Assembly: GCA_965222345.1 (NCBI GenBank)
Contig: CBDCTS010000007.1
Location: 744,001 to 808,000 of the forward strand
Direction: 5' to 3'
Length of the DNA stretch: 64,000 nucleotides
Source of the DNA: JADFGZ01 sp965222345
GTDB taxonomy: Bacteria; Acidobacteriota; Terriglobia; 2-12-FULL-54-10
The first letter of the stretch is position 1. Each line of letters begins with the position of its first letter. The position numbers and the translations under genes are program-made. Positions 15,884 through 25,168 of the stretch are shown here, one piece after another. The notes under the pieces were generated by a model. The model had not been told where the DNA came from. It was given only the letters and a program-made list of their open reading frames with translations, and did not search any database.

Positions 15884-18292
15884 ATGAAGTGGAATGTCGA
15901 AAGGGCAGCGGTATTGGGAGCAGGCACGATGGGCGCTCAAATTGCAGCCCACCTCGCCAATTGCGGCATCCCCACTTATTTGCTGGATATGGTTCCCCAG
16001 CAACTCACGGCGGATGAGAAGAAGAAGGGTCTGGACCTGGGTTCGCCTCGGGTGCGCAACCGGCTTGCCAGGGCCGGGGTGGAAACGGCGCGGAAAAGCA
16101 AACCGGCGGCATTTTATCTTCCGGAGAAGGCCTCATGGATTACTCCTGGAAATTTTGAGGACCACCTTTCCTGGGTAGCTGAGGCTGGCTGGATTATCGA
16201 AGCGGTGGCGGAAAATCTGGAGATCAAGCGAAATCTCCTGGAGCGCGTCGCAACTTTCCGCAAGCCGGGGACCGTCATCAGCTCCAACACCAGCGGGCTG
16301 CCGGTGGGACGCCTGGCAGACGGTTTTCCGGAAGAGTTTTGCCGCCACTGGCTGGGGACCCATTTTTTCAACCCTCCCAGGTATCTGCACCTGCTCGAAG
16401 TGATTCCGGGTCCGGACACCCTGCCGGAGGTTGTGGATGCCGTATCGAGCTTTGCCGATCTGCGCCTCGGCAAGGGAGTAGTGCGTGCCCAGGACACTCC
16501 CGGCTTCATCGCCAACCGGATTGGGACGTTTTGCGCCTGTAACATTTTCCGCCTCATGTCGGAGGAAGGCTTTGCTATTGAGGAAGTGGACCAGCTCACC
16601 GGCCCCGCGATAGGATGGCCCAAGACGGCCACTTTCGGCACAATCGACTTGGCGGGTTTGGACATCTTGGCCAGCGTCACGCGCAGCTTGGTGGAGCGTG
16701 TTCCGGGAGACGAGGGCAGAGAAGTCTTCCATCTTCCGTCCTTCATAAAGAAGATGCTCGCCCAGGGCCTGCTCGGCGCAAAGACGGGAGCAGGCTTCTA
16801 CAAGCGCGTGAAGCAGGCGTCCGGGAACAACGAAATCCGCGTGCTCAACCCGGAGACCCTGGAGTATCGCGCGCAGAGCAAATCACAGTTTGCTTCGCTT
16901 GAGACCAGCAAAAGCATCCAGGATGTCCGCGAGCGAATCCGAATGCTGGCCGCATCCGATGACCGGGCGGGCCGTTTTCTGTGGAAGGCCTTGAGCCGGA
17001 CGTTTCTGTATGCCGCCCGGCGCATGCCGGAGATTGCCGGGCGGGTTGTGGAGATCGACCGGGCCATGAGGTGGGGCTTCGGCTGGAAATTGGGCCCGTT
17101 TGAGGTGTGGGACGCGGTTGGGTTGGAAGAATCCGCCGGGAGGATGGAACGCGAAGGATGCGAGGTCCCGGAAAACATCCGCCGGATGCTAGCGTCGGGC
17201 CGCAAACGTTTTTATAACGATTCGGAGCGTGGGCCGCAATACTTCGATTTTACTCGCGGGAATTATACGCTCCTGGAGCAGCCGCCAGGCGTCCTGCTGC
17301 TCGGCGGCCAGGGTTCCCTTCCCGTCATCGAAAAAAATACCGAGGCCAGCCTGCGCGATCTCGGCGAGGGAGTGGCCTGCGTGGAGTTCCACAGCAAGGG
17401 GAACGCCATCGGCGCCGGGACTGTCGCCATGGTGACGAGCGGCCTCAGGGAGCTGTCCGCCAATTTTGACGCTTTGGTGATCGCCAACCAGGGGACTAGT
17501 TTTTCGGTGGGCGCAGATTTGCGGTTGCTGCTGGCCGAGATCCGGGCGGAGAACTGGGACGGTTTGGACCGGATGCTCCGGAGCTTCCAGCAGATGAACA
17601 TGGCGCTGAAATACTCCGCCAAGCCGGTGGTGGCGGCTCTCTTCCGGTACACGCTGGGCGGAGGCTGCGAGATAGCTTTGGCGGCTCCTCGCGTACAGGC
17701 GGCCGCGGAAACCTACATGGGATTGGTGGAGACGAGCGTGGGGCTTTTGCCCGCAGGCGGCGGTACGAAGGAGATGTTGCTACGGGCGACAGACTCCCTT
17801 TCTCCCGCCGCGGAGTTGCTTCCGGCCGTCCGTGAAGCGTTCGAGCTGATTGCCGCCGCGAAGGTTTCCGGCAGCGCGGAGGAGGCGCGCCGGATGCGTT
17901 TCCTGCGGCATGCCGATCAGATTACGGTGAACTCCGACCGTCTGGCCGCCGACGCCAAGCAGGCAGCCCTGAAAATGGCGCGCAACGGCTGGCGGCGCGC
18001 TCATCCTGCTCCGCGTACAGGGATTCGCGTGCCGGGGGAGGGAGGCCTGGCCGAGCTAAAGATTGGCATTCACATGCTCCGCAGCGGAGGCTACATCAGC
18101 GACCATGACGCCGTCATTGCAGGCAAGATTGCTCACGTGCTGTGCGGAGGCAGGCTGACGGGCACGGCTGCCGTCAGCGAGCAATACCTGCTGGACCTGG
18201 AACGGGAGGCATCTTTGAGCCTCTACGGCGAGCCGAAAACTCAGGCGCGCATCGAACACATGCTCCGGACGGGCAAGCCTTTGCGAAACTGA
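15884..18292 (+). CDS. fadN: 3-hydroxyacyl-CoA dehydrogenase / enoyl-CoA hydratase (FadN type)
   Basis: Bifunctional beta-oxidation enzyme of 802 residues, preceded by AGAAGG at 5 nt. The dehydrogenase comes first: NAD-binding GAGTMGAQIAAHLAN at about residue 12, SSNTSGLPVG, and GTHFFNPPRYLHLLEVIPG with the catalytic His-Glu region. The hydratase is C-terminal: oxyanion-hole segments SFSVGADLRLLL and TLGGGCEIALA, then YMGLVETSVGLLPAGGGT with the second catalytic Glu. This order, dehydrogenase before hydratase, matches Bacillus FadN and is the reverse of E. coli FadB. The thiolase gene follows after 70 bases and an acyl-CoA dehydrogenase after that. Confidence 0.92.
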   Translation: MKWNVERAAVLGAGTMGAQIAAHLANCGIPTYLLDMVPQQLTADEKKKGLDLGSPRVRNRLARAGVETARKSKPAAFYLPEKASWITPGNFEDHLSWVAEAGWIIEAVAENLEIKRNLLERVATFRKPGTVISSNTSGLPVGRLADGFPEEFCRHWLGTHFFNPPRYLHLLEVIPGPDTLPEVVDAVSSFADLRLGKGVVRAQDTPGFIANRIGTFCACNIFRLMSEEGFAIEEVDQLTGPAIGWPKTATFGTIDLAGLDILASVTRSLVERVPGDEGREVFHLPSFIKKMLAQGLLGAKTGAGFYKRVKQASGNNEIRVLNPETLEYRAQSKSQFASLETSKSIQDVRERIRMLAASDDRAGRFLWKALSRTFLYAARRMPEIAGRVVEIDRAMRWGFGWKLGPFEVWDAVGLEESAGRMEREGCEVPENIRRMLASGRKRFYNDSERGPQYFDFTRGNYTLLEQPPGVLLLGGQGSLPVIEKNTEASLRDLGEGVACVEFHSKGNAIGAGTVAMVTSGLRELSANFDALVIANQGTSFSVGADLRLLLAEIRAENWDGLDRMLRSFQQMNMALKYSAKPVVAALFRYTLGGGCEIALAAPRVQAAAETYMGLVETSVGLLPAGGGTKEMLLRATDSLSPAAELLPAVREAFELIAAAKVSGSAEEARRMRFLRHADQITVNSDRLAADAKQAALKMARNGWRRAHPAPRTGIRVPGEGGLAELKIGIHMLRSGGYISDHDAVIAGKIAHVLCGGRLTGTAAVSEQYLLDLEREASLSLYGEPKTQARIEHMLRTGKPLRN

Positions 18293-18362
18293 TTGGCCGG
18301 CTGGGTCATCTATTAGAGAGCAGCCTTCGAATCGAAAGCTCGCGCGAAAAGGGAGGTTGGTT

Positions 18363-19559
18363 GTGAGAGAAGCCGTCATCGTAACGAGTCTCCGTACTGC
18401 TGTCGGCAAAGCACCCCGGGGGACGCTGTGCCACACGCGGCCCGACGATATGGCTGCCGCCGTCCTGTCGGAACTGTTGCGGCGAACGCCGGGACTTGCG
18501 GCTGAGGAGATCGAAGATGTGATTCTCGGCTGCGCCATGCCCGAAGCGGAGCAGGGAATGAACATGGGCCGCATCAGCAGCCTGCGGGCGGGCCTGCCCC
18601 ATACTGTCTCCGGGATGACCATCAACCGCTTTTGCTCCTCCGGACTGCAATCGATCGCCATGGCAGCCGAGCGCATCCTGGCCGGCTTTGCCGATGTGAT
18701 AATCGCCGGGGGAGCCGAATCCATGAGTATGGTTCCCATGACCGGACATAAACTGGCGCCCAATCCCTGGCTTGCCGACAGCTATCCGGATGTCTATCTC
18801 AACATGGGGCTGACGGCCGAAAACTTGGCCCGCAAGTACGGCATTGCGCGCGAGGATGCCGACGCGTTCGCCCTGGCCAGCCACCAGAAGGCTGCGGCAG
18901 CTATCCGCGACGGTAAATTCAAAGACGAAATCGTTCCGCTGGAGGTGAAGACTATGGTTGTCTCCGACGGGCCGGACGGCAACGGCGGCAAGCCGGAAAG
19001 CAAAAAAAAGATTTTTGAGGTGGATGAAGGCCCGCGCCCGGATAGTTCCCTGGAGGCGCTCGCAAAGCTCAGGCCGGTCTTCCATGCACAGGGGATCGTG
19101 ACGGCGGGAAACTCCTCGCAGATGAGCGACGGAGCCGCCGCCGCCGTGGTGATGTCCGGGGAGCGAGCCAAGGCCTTGGGATTAAATCCTCTGGCCCGGT
19201 TCCTGGCTTTTGCAACCGGTGGGGTGCCGCCGGAAATCATGGGAATCGGGCCGGTCGCAGCCATCCCCAAGGCGCTGCGATTGGCAGGGGTGAAGCTGGC
19301 CGACATCGACCTGATCGAATTGAACGAGGCCTTCGCGGCGCAGTCGCTCGCCGTGATTCGGGAAGCGGGACTCGATCCGGCGAAGGTGAACGTGAACGGA
19401 GGAGCCGTGGCTCTGGGGCATCCTCTGGGTTGCACCGGTGCGAAACTTACGGCCACATTGCTGGCGGAGATGAAGCGCCGGGGGTCGCGCTACGGGTTGG
19501 TGACCATGTGCATCGGCGGCGGCATGGGGGCTGCCGGCGTCTTCGAGAATTTGCATTAG
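18363..19559 (+). CDS. fadA: Acetyl-CoA C-acyltransferase (thiolase)
   Basis: Thiolytic cleavage of 3-ketoacyl-CoA. I choose the GTG at 18363 (MREAVIV) because GGGAGG ends 6 nt upstream; a TTG two codons earlier is too close to that site. All thiolase residues are present: nucleophilic Cys in NRFCSSGLQSI (about residue 87), His in GGAVALGHPLGCTGAK (about 350) and the second Cys in MCIGGGMGAAGVF (about 382). Length (about 399) is standard. It forms the middle of fadN-fadA-fadE. A 9-nt array begins right after its stop. Confidence 0.95.
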   Translation: MREAVIVTSLRTAVGKAPRGTLCHTRPDDMAAAVLSELLRRTPGLAAEEIEDVILGCAMPEAEQGMNMGRISSLRAGLPHTVSGMTINRFCSSGLQSIAMAAERILAGFADVIIAGGAESMSMVPMTGHKLAPNPWLADSYPDVYLNMGLTAENLARKYGIAREDADAFALASHQKAAAAIRDGKFKDEIVPLEVKTMVVSDGPDGNGGKPESKKKIFEVDEGPRPDSSLEALAKLRPVFHAQGIVTAGNSSQMSDGAAAAVVMSGERAKALGLNPLARFLAFATGGVPPEIMGIGPVAAIPKALRLAGVKLADIDLIELNEAFAAQSLAVIREAGLDPAKVNVNGGAVALGHPLGCTGAKLTATLLAEMKRRGSRYGLVTMCIGGGMGAAGVFENLH

Positions 19560-19781
19560 GGACCGAAGAATCGAAATCTTCGGAAGAATCGGGAGAATGT
19601 TGTTGCCCCGCCCCTTTGCGTGAGGAAAAATCGACTTGTAGAAGCCAGCAAGGGAAAGGAAAAAGGACGGTTCGTTGTAAAAACAAAAAGTTTTTTGCAA
19701 AGCAAGGCTAAAAACCAACTAACTCTTATGTAATCAATTGGTTATTTTGGTAATGGCTAAATCAAACCTACGAAGAGGAGA
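19560..19781. other. Repeat-bearing spacer inside the fadA-fadE gene pair
   Basis: This 222-base spacer holds array copy B immediately after the fadA stop. Read on the minus strand, the rest resembles flanks of the other copies: a TTTGCAAAAAACTTTTT box, a GGGGCAACA box and a TTGATTACATAAGA box. No reading frame here is convincing. Confidence 0.6.
19563..19594 (-). repeat. 9-nt periodic array, copy B (short, about 4 units)
   Basis: CGA/CGG cores start at 19564, 19572, 19581 and 19590, i.e. spacings of 8, 9 and 9. It is the shortest and most decayed copy, but the neighbouring minus-strand boxes (CCTCACGCAAAG, GGGGCAACA) match those preceding the arrays at 26.3 and 54.7 kb. Confidence 0.6.
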
Positions 19782-21608
19782 TTGGAAATAGCTGTTCAGA
19801 CACAAATTCCGGGCGGGGGTTTCTTGATCGAAGAACGCCTTCCGGAAGAAGTTTTCACTCCCGAGGATTTCACCGAGCAACACCGCCTTATCGCGGAAAC
19901 CGCAGGGCAGTTCATGCGCAACGAGGTGCTGCCGCGATGGGAACAGATTGAGCACCAGGAACCGGGAGTCACGTCGGCGCTGTTGCGCCAAGCCGGCGAA
20001 CTGGGCCTGCTTTCCATCGACATTCCGGAAAAGTACGGCGGGACGGATCTGGACAAGGTTTCTTCGACCCTCGTGGTCGAGCAATTCGCGCAGTACGCTT
20101 CCTTTCTGGCCTCGCATGGCGCCCACTCCGTGATCGGCACCCTACCCATCGTCTTTTTCGGCACCGATGACCAGAGGCGGAGATACTTGCCGCGCTTGGC
20201 CACCGGCGAGTTGATCGCCGCGTATTGCCTCAGCGAGGCCGAGGCAGGCTCGGACGCGCTTTCGGTTCGCACCCGCGCCGTGCTTTCCCCGGACGGCAAG
20301 CACTACCGCCTGAACGGCGAAAAGATGTGGATCACCAACGCCGGTTTTGCTGATCTGTTCATTGTATTTGCCAAGGTGGACGGGGAAAAGTTCAGTTGCT
20401 TCATCGTCGAGCGGGGCTTCCCAGGCGTTTCGACCGGAGCGGAGGAAAAGAAGCTGGGGATCAAAGGCTCCTCCACGCGCGCCGTCATTTTGGAGGATGC
20501 GCAGGTGCCGGTGGAGAACCTGCTGGGGGAGGTTGGCCGGGGACATGTGGTGGCCTTCAACATTCTCAACGTAGGCCGTTTCCGGCTGGCGGCAGGGTGC
20601 ATCGGCGGGGCCAAGCAGGCCCTGCAGCACGCCGCCGGTTACGCCAACCAGCGCCGCGCGTTCGGGAAAACCATCGCTCAGTTCGGACTCATCCAGGAAA
20701 AGCTGGCGGAGATGGCCACGCGCATCTATGCCGGAGAATGCATGATCTACCGCACCGCCGGCCTCATCGACCCGCTGCTTGCGGCGGTCAACCCAGATTC
20801 CCCCGACTACGGCGCCGGGGTCCGCAAAGCTGTCGAGGAGTATGCCGTGGAGTGCTCCATCGACAAGGTTTATTGCAGCGAGATTCTGGACTACGTGACC
20901 GATGAGTGCGTGCAGATCTACGGCGGCTACGGCTACCATCAGGACTACCCAGCCGAGCGCGCCTACCGCGACGCCCGCATCAACCGCATCTTCGAAGGCA
21001 CAAGCGAGATCAACCGACTGCTGATCACCGGCATGTTGCTGAAGCGGGCTGCGAGCGGCCGACTGGGCTTGCAGGCAGCCATCAAGGACCTGCTTCGGGA
21101 GCCACCTCTCCCGGTGAGAAGCACAGAGGAGGAAAGCACGGAAGTCGCCGGACTGCTGACCGTAGAGAAGCGTTTGGTGGCTGCGATTAAAAAGACGGCC
21201 CTGCTGGTGGCTGGAGCGGCGTATCAAGAGTTCACCGACTCGCTCTCCGATCAGCAGGAGATCATAGCGGCGATTTCAGACATCGTAATGGATGCCTTCG
21301 CCACCGAATCTGCCCTGCTGCGAGCCAGCAAGATGGCTGCTCGTTCCGGCTCCCATTTGAGCCTCCAAACGATAGATGACAAGACATCTCACGTGGCGGC
21401 CATGACACGCCTATTCGTGCACTCCCGGATAGACTGGGTGGAACAGCGTGCCCGCACCGCCTTGGCCGGGATCAGCGAAGCAGATACGCTTGCAGCGCAT
21501 CTGAGTACCGTTCTCCGATTCACCCGGCGCGACGCAGTGAACACCATCGCTTTGCGCCGCCGGATCGCCGCCCGAGTTATCCAGCAGGGAAAGTACGCGG
21601 CAGGATAA
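19782..21608 (+). CDS. fadE: Acyl-CoA dehydrogenase
   Basis: FAD-dependent first step of beta-oxidation; 608 residues, close to Bacillus FadE. The N-terminal domain has FTEQHRLIAETAGQF, the middle domain AAYCLSEAEAGSDALSVRT and KMWITNAGFADLFIVFAK (flavin/substrate contacts). The C-terminal helical domain has YANQRRAFGKTIAQFGLIQEK and IYGGYGYHQDYPAERAYRDARI, followed by IFEGTSEINRLLI. About 190 extra C-terminal residues are helical, as in the long FadE subfamily. The start is awkward: the TTG at 19782 follows AAGAGGAG almost directly and no ATG is in frame upstream of the conserved N-terminus, so translation may start at this or another weak codon. Confidence 0.9.
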   Translation: MEIAVQTQIPGGGFLIEERLPEEVFTPEDFTEQHRLIAETAGQFMRNEVLPRWEQIEHQEPGVTSALLRQAGELGLLSIDIPEKYGGTDLDKVSSTLVVEQFAQYASFLASHGAHSVIGTLPIVFFGTDDQRRRYLPRLATGELIAAYCLSEAEAGSDALSVRTRAVLSPDGKHYRLNGEKMWITNAGFADLFIVFAKVDGEKFSCFIVERGFPGVSTGAEEKKLGIKGSSTRAVILEDAQVPVENLLGEVGRGHVVAFNILNVGRFRLAAGCIGGAKQALQHAAGYANQRRAFGKTIAQFGLIQEKLAEMATRIYAGECMIYRTAGLIDPLLAAVNPDSPDYGAGVRKAVEEYAVECSIDKVYCSEILDYVTDECVQIYGGYGYHQDYPAERAYRDARINRIFEGTSEINRLLITGMLLKRAASGRLGLQAAIKDLLREPPLPVRSTEEESTEVAGLLTVEKRLVAAIKKTALLVAGAAYQEFTDSLSDQQEIIAAISDIVMDAFATESALLRASKMAARSGSHLSLQTIDDKTSHVAAMTRLFVHSRIDWVEQRARTALAGISEADTLAAHLSTVLRFTRRDAVNTIALRRRIAARVIQQGKYAAG

Positions 21609-21693
21609 ATAGTCGGCATCAAGGCAACTTTGCCGTTATGCCGGCGCTCCGGCAGGCTGCAAAAATTGTTCTGATTCCCATCGGGTATGCTGT

Positions 21694-21699
21694 TATACT
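21694..21699 (+). promoter_or_regulatory. Candidate -10 element upstream of the RRM gene
   Basis: TATACT, about 180 bases before the RRM start codon, in a 268-base gap. The -35 region is poor (GATTCC at about 16 nt). If real, the transcript has a long 5' leader, as is common for cold-regulated RNA-binding proteins. Confidence 0.3.
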
Positions 21700-21876
21700 C
21701 GAAACGATTTGAAGGGTCGGTTTGTTTGAATCCATTCTGAGCGTGTGTTTGCTTTCTGCCTTACGCGGCTCCGTCAAATTTCCGAATGCCGTCTCGGAGC
21801 AATTTATTTTTCGTCGGCTGACTGGACCACTGAGCCTTGGCGCTGTGGAAACTTCAAGGAGAAGAAGAGGAAGAGA

Positions 21877-22218
21877 ATGAAAAATTTGTTTGTCGGCAAT
21901 ATGAGTTTTGACACATCGGAAGGCGAGCTGCGGACGTTGTTTGAAGCCTTTGGAGAGATTACACGCGTTCAGGTGATCACGGACCGTGACACGGGCCGAC
22001 CGCGCGGCTTTGCTTTCGTGGAAATGACCAATGACGAGGAAGCGACCCAGGCCATTGCGGCGCTCGACGGAAAAGAGGTTGGCGGCCGCGCCCTGAAAGT
22101 GAATGAAGCACGCCCCCGGCCGGAGCGCAGTAGATCATTTGGTGATGGAGGAGGCCGCGGTGGCCGCGGTGGTGGCGGAGGAGGAGGAGGGCGCTTTAAG
22201 CGCGAACCGCGCTGGTAG
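21877..22218 (+). CDS. Glycine-rich RRM-domain RNA-binding protein
   Basis: A 113-residue protein with one RNA-recognition motif: RNP2 LFVGNM at residue 4 and RNP1 RGFAFVEM at about residue 42. A linker with GRALKVNEARPRPER and an Arg/Gly tail containing an unbroken run of Gly follow. ATG 21877 is chosen because it starts the domain exactly (MKNLFVGN) and GAGGAAGAG stands just before it; the frame is open 44 codons upstream without homology. This is the cyanobacterial Rbp-type architecture, usually linked with cold or stress. A hairpin follows the stop. Confidence 0.92.
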   Translation: MKNLFVGNMSFDTSEGELRTLFEAFGEITRVQVITDRDTGRPRGFAFVEMTNDEEATQAIAALDGKEVGGRALKVNEARPRPERSRSFGDGGGRGGRGGGGGGGGRFKREPRW

Positions 22219-22231
22219 TTGGTAATCGGCA

Positions 22232-22252
22232 GACCGCGCCTCGCGCGCGGTC
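22232..22252 (+). terminator. Hairpin after the RRM gene, possible terminator
   Basis: A perfect 8-bp stem GACCGCGC / GCGCGGTC with loop CTCGC, 14 bases after the stop codon. The downstream sequence is only weakly T-rich (CTCCGTTGTT), so intrinsic termination is possible but not certain. Confidence 0.45.
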
Positions 22253-22528
22253 CTCCGTTGTTCCCTATACGATTCCAGAAAGATTTCAGGGCAACGCCTA
22301 TGAGGGCGTAGCCCTGTCCCGCCAGATACCTACACTGGATCATCACTCCAGGACGAGCAGGCTATGGAACTGGAACCTCGTAGTATGGCTTCTTAGGGCT
22401 TGGCTTTTTTCCATTGCCATCGACTCATTCCGGATGCGCTGGAAGTCAGAATCACACATCTGGAGGGAGCCTGCGAGCAGATCGGCAAGCGGCTGGCTGG
22501 AGTCGAGGGGGGCAGGTGTGCCAGGTTC

Positions 22529-22562
22529 AAAAAAAGACCGCGGCCTCCGAAGAGACCGCGGT
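22529..22562 (-). terminator. Strong intrinsic terminator of the outer-membrane barrel gene
   Basis: Read on the minus strand: an 11-bp stem (ACCGCGGTCTC pairing with GAGGCCGCGGT, one G-T pair) closed by a TTCG tetraloop, then C and seven T. It lies about 48 bases after the stop of the minus-strand gene that ends at 22611. This is a textbook Rho-independent terminator. Confidence 0.85.
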
Positions 22563-22610
22563 GCCAATAAACGGCGGACTGAAAACGCCGTTGAGCCCGC
22601 TTCCTTCCTC

Positions 22611-23480
22611 TCAGAACGCCAGGCTCATGGTAATGCCACCCCACACCGTGTTGGCTAAACTTCTTGGAGTTCCCGAGGTCCCCAGAAAATCGGCCCGGGG
22701 ATCGGAGAACTGGCCGTCGCGGTAGTCCCCAAGCAGCGCGCTATAGGTCATGAAGGCGCCAAACGACCAGTTGTCGTTGATTGTGATGGGAGCCGTGATC
22801 GAAAAGCTGAAGTCATGCAGGCCGCCATGGTCCAATCCGTAGTAAAAATTCCCAAAACCACTGTTCGCGAAGGCGATTGAGACCGACAGGTCCAAGGAAG
22901 TGAATACGTCGCTGCCGGTTGCGATGCTGTGCCCTGCCCCTAGCAGGAAATAGATACCCGCGCTGCCGCCTCCGGCTCTGGTCTCGTCGACGTCTATGTA
23001 GAGCGTGGCGCTTGGCGCCAGGGGTGCCGAGTCGAAACTGATTGACCCGTAGATCTCCTCAGTCGTCGCCAGCGTCGAAGAACGCTGGGGGAAGGTGTAG
23101 AAGATGACACCACTTCCGAGGGAGACGTTTTCGAAAGAGTGATCGTAGGAGAACGTATAGTCCACCTCACTGAATTGGCCTTTCAATCCATTGTCGTTGT
23201 CTCCGGGAATCGCAGCCGGATCCTCGGGAATCGTGATCCCGTCGGCCGGGTTCACCGCAGTGAGGTCCATGGTGCCCCATGCATTGAAGGCGAAACCTCC
23301 TGCGCCGACCGTTAGCGAGGGTTGAAAACTCAAGTCGTTTGTCAGTCGCTGTCCGCGCCAGATATATTTGCTGACAAATGCGGTATCCACACCCGCCGAA
23401 TACTGGGCTCTGGCAGTACCCGCAAATCCACCCCATACTGCAATCAAACCTGCAATCAGAACAGGAATCTTTGATTTCAT
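22611..23480 (-). CDS. Small outer-membrane beta-barrel (TorF/Gcw_chp-like putative porin)
   Basis: 289 residues. AAGGAG lies 8 nt before the ATG. The signal peptide (IPVLIAGLIAVWGGFAGTARA) ends at an ARA-Q site. The mature part is alternating beta strands and begins DTAFVSKYIWRGQRL, which resembles the 'VSDYRFRG' strand of TorF/Gcw_chp putative porins; the C-terminus ends SLAF with a terminal Phe. The gene lies downstream of the ammonium transporter on the same strand. Similar barrels occur beside amtB in other bacteria, so a role in passage of small nitrogen compounds is plausible but inferred. A strong terminator follows. Confidence 0.65.
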   Translation of the reverse strand: MKSKIPVLIAGLIAVWGGFAGTARAQYSAGVDTAFVSKYIWRGQRLTNDLSFQPSLTVGAGGFAFNAWGTMDLTAVNPADGITIPEDPAAIPGDNDNGLKGQFSEVDYTFSYDHSFENVSLGSGVIFYTFPQRSSTLATTEEIYGSISFDSAPLAPSATLYIDVDETRAGGGSAGIYFLLGAGHSIATGSDVFTSLDLSVSIAFANSGFGNFYYGLDHGGLHDFSFSITAPITINDNWSFGAFMTYSALLGDYRDGQFSDPRADFLGTSGTPRSLANTVWGGITMSLAF

Positions 23481-23842
23481 TAGACTTTTCTCCTTATCAA
23501 ATCAAGTGTTCGTTGACGGTTCTTCCGGCAAAAGGATAAGACTCCTGATCTGCCGACGGTGATCGGTTCGTTCTTCTCGAAATCTCCGCTCAATCCTCAG
23601 ACTCCCACTTCCCGGGATGCTCCCATATCCCGCCTGCCGGGTGCGCCGACATGCCGTACTACCTTCTTCGCCCTTCGCCGGCGTTCCTTGCCTGTGCCGA
23701 GAGCATTCTCGACCCGGTCATTGCAGCAACAGCCACTCAGAGCGCAATTCCAGCTTGCATTTTGCGGCCTCGCCACCGTGGCTCAGGACAAGACCGCAAA
23801 ACCCTCCGCAGCATGGCTCCACGCCGGAGCCGCCAACATCCG
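23481..23842. other. Spacer between the ammonium transporter and barrel genes
   Basis: The 362-base spacer lies between two minus-strand genes. A hairpin sits just after the transporter stop (GGCTCC/GGAGCC at 23815-23831), followed on the minus strand by a short GGGTTTTGCGG, a weak terminator at best. I see no gene in it; the short open frames are low quality. An independent promoter for the barrel gene may lie here, but I could not identify one. Confidence 0.4.
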
Positions 23843-25168
23843 CTATTGCCACGCAGCCCTCTGGAAACCAGAGTAGGCCTCCATGCCATGTTCCCCGATA
23901 TCCAGTCCTTCCTGTTCTTCTTCTTCCGAAACGCGGATACCCATTACGGTTTTCAGAAGGAAGAAAAGCAACAGAGCTACACCGAAAGTCACGACGCCAT
24001 AAGACGCCACCCCGATCAGCTGTGTCATGAAGGTGTGATCCGGGTTCATGCTGAAGATTCCGACAGCCAGAGTTCCCCAGATGCCGCATACCAAATGCAC
24101 GGAAATCGCGCCCACGGGGTCATCGATCTTGAGTTTCGAGTCAATGGTGATCACTGCCAGCACGACGAGGACGCCAGCCGCCAAACCGATAATTGCCGCG
24201 TACATTACCGGCACGGTATCGGCACCGGCCGTGATGCCGACCAGACCGGCTAGGCAGCCGTTTAACACCATCGAAAGGTCGGGCTTCTTCTGCATCAGAC
24301 TGGAGGTGATGTAGGCCCCTACGATGCCAGCCGCCGCCGCCAGGCAGGTCGTCACCAATGTGAACGACACGAGTTCGGGATCCCCCGACAGCACTGAGCC
24401 GCCGTTGAACCCGAACCAGCCCAGCCACAGGAGGAAGACCCCGATCGTCGCCAGCGGCATGTTCGAGCCGGGTATCGCGCGCACCTCGTTTCCAAGGTAC
24501 TTCCCGATCCGGGGACCTAGCATCAGCGCGCCGGCAAGGGCGCCCCAGCCGCCAACCGAGTGGACCAGCGTCGAGCCGGCAAAATCGTAAAAACCCATCT
24601 GATCCAGCCAGCCGCCGCCCCACTTCCAGCTGCCGACCCAAGGATAGACAAAACCCACGAAGAAGAACGTGAACACAAGAAAACTGGGAAGCTTGATACG
24701 CCCTGCAACAGAACCGGAAACAATGGTGGCGCCGGTGGCCGCGAACATCGCCTGGAACAGAAAATCGGTCCAGTAGGTGTATCCGCCGTCAGCATATGCG
24801 ATCAAGCCGGCCGCGCCCTCAGGTGAGGTGAGACCCACGCCCGCAAATCCGAACCAGCTCCCGATGCTGAATTCACCGGGATACATCAGGTTGAAACCCC
24901 ACATGGCATAAGTCAGCAGGGCGATGGCCACGATCATTGTGTTCTTGAACAGAATGTTGACCGTGTTCTTGGCCTGGACTAAACCCGACTCCAGCGTGGC
25001 AAAACCCAGATGCATGATGAACACCAGAAAAGTCGCCACCATCATCCAGATGTTGTTCGCCACGAACACGGCATCATCCCCAGTGGCCTGGGCGTGGGCA
25101 TAAGAACCCATGCATATAACCACACCTACCAGCATTATCAATCTACGAGTCCAACATGTAATGAGCAT
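23843..25168 (-). CDS. amtB: Ammonium transporter (Amt/MEP/Rh family)
   Basis: 441 residues with a cleavable-looking N-terminus (LVGVVICMGSYAHA) and about eleven membrane helices. Hallmarks are FATLESGLVQAKNTVNIL in helix 1, the twin channel histidines in STLVHSVGGWGALAGA and AISVHLVCGIWGTLA, and LLWLGWFGFNGGS. The cytoplasmic tail includes LDIGEHGMEAY, a typical PII-contact-like end. No glnB/glnK gene is adjacent, which is unusual since the two are often paired. AAGGAGG lies only 3 nt before the ATG. A sigma70-type promoter is recognisable about 260 bases upstream. Confidence 0.95.
   Translation of the reverse strand: MLITCWTRRLIMLVGVVICMGSYAHAQATGDDAVFVANNIWMMVATFLVFIMHLGFATLESGLVQAKNTVNILFKNTMIVAIALLTYAMWGFNLMYPGEFSIGSWFGFAGVGLTSPEGAAGLIAYADGGYTYWTDFLFQAMFAATGATIVSGSVAGRIKLPSFLVFTFFFVGFVYPWVGSWKWGGGWLDQMGFYDFAGSTLVHSVGGWGALAGALMLGPRIGKYLGNEVRAIPGSNMPLATIGVFLLWLGWFGFNGGSVLSGDPELVSFTLVTTCLAAAAGIVGAYITSSLMQKKPDLSMVLNGCLAGLVGITAGADTVPVMYAAIIGLAAGVLVVLAVITIDSKLKIDDPVGAISVHLVCGIWGTLAVGIFSMNPDHTFMTQLIGVASYGVVTFGVALLLFFLLKTVMGIRVSEEEEQEGLDIGEHGMEAYSGFQRAAWQ

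Noticed and set aside
22418..22520. Coding-like fragment (EVRITHLEGACEQIGKRLAG) between the RRM gene and the terminator
   Set aside because: Resembles a coiled-coil remnant but is too short and runs into the terminator hairpin.
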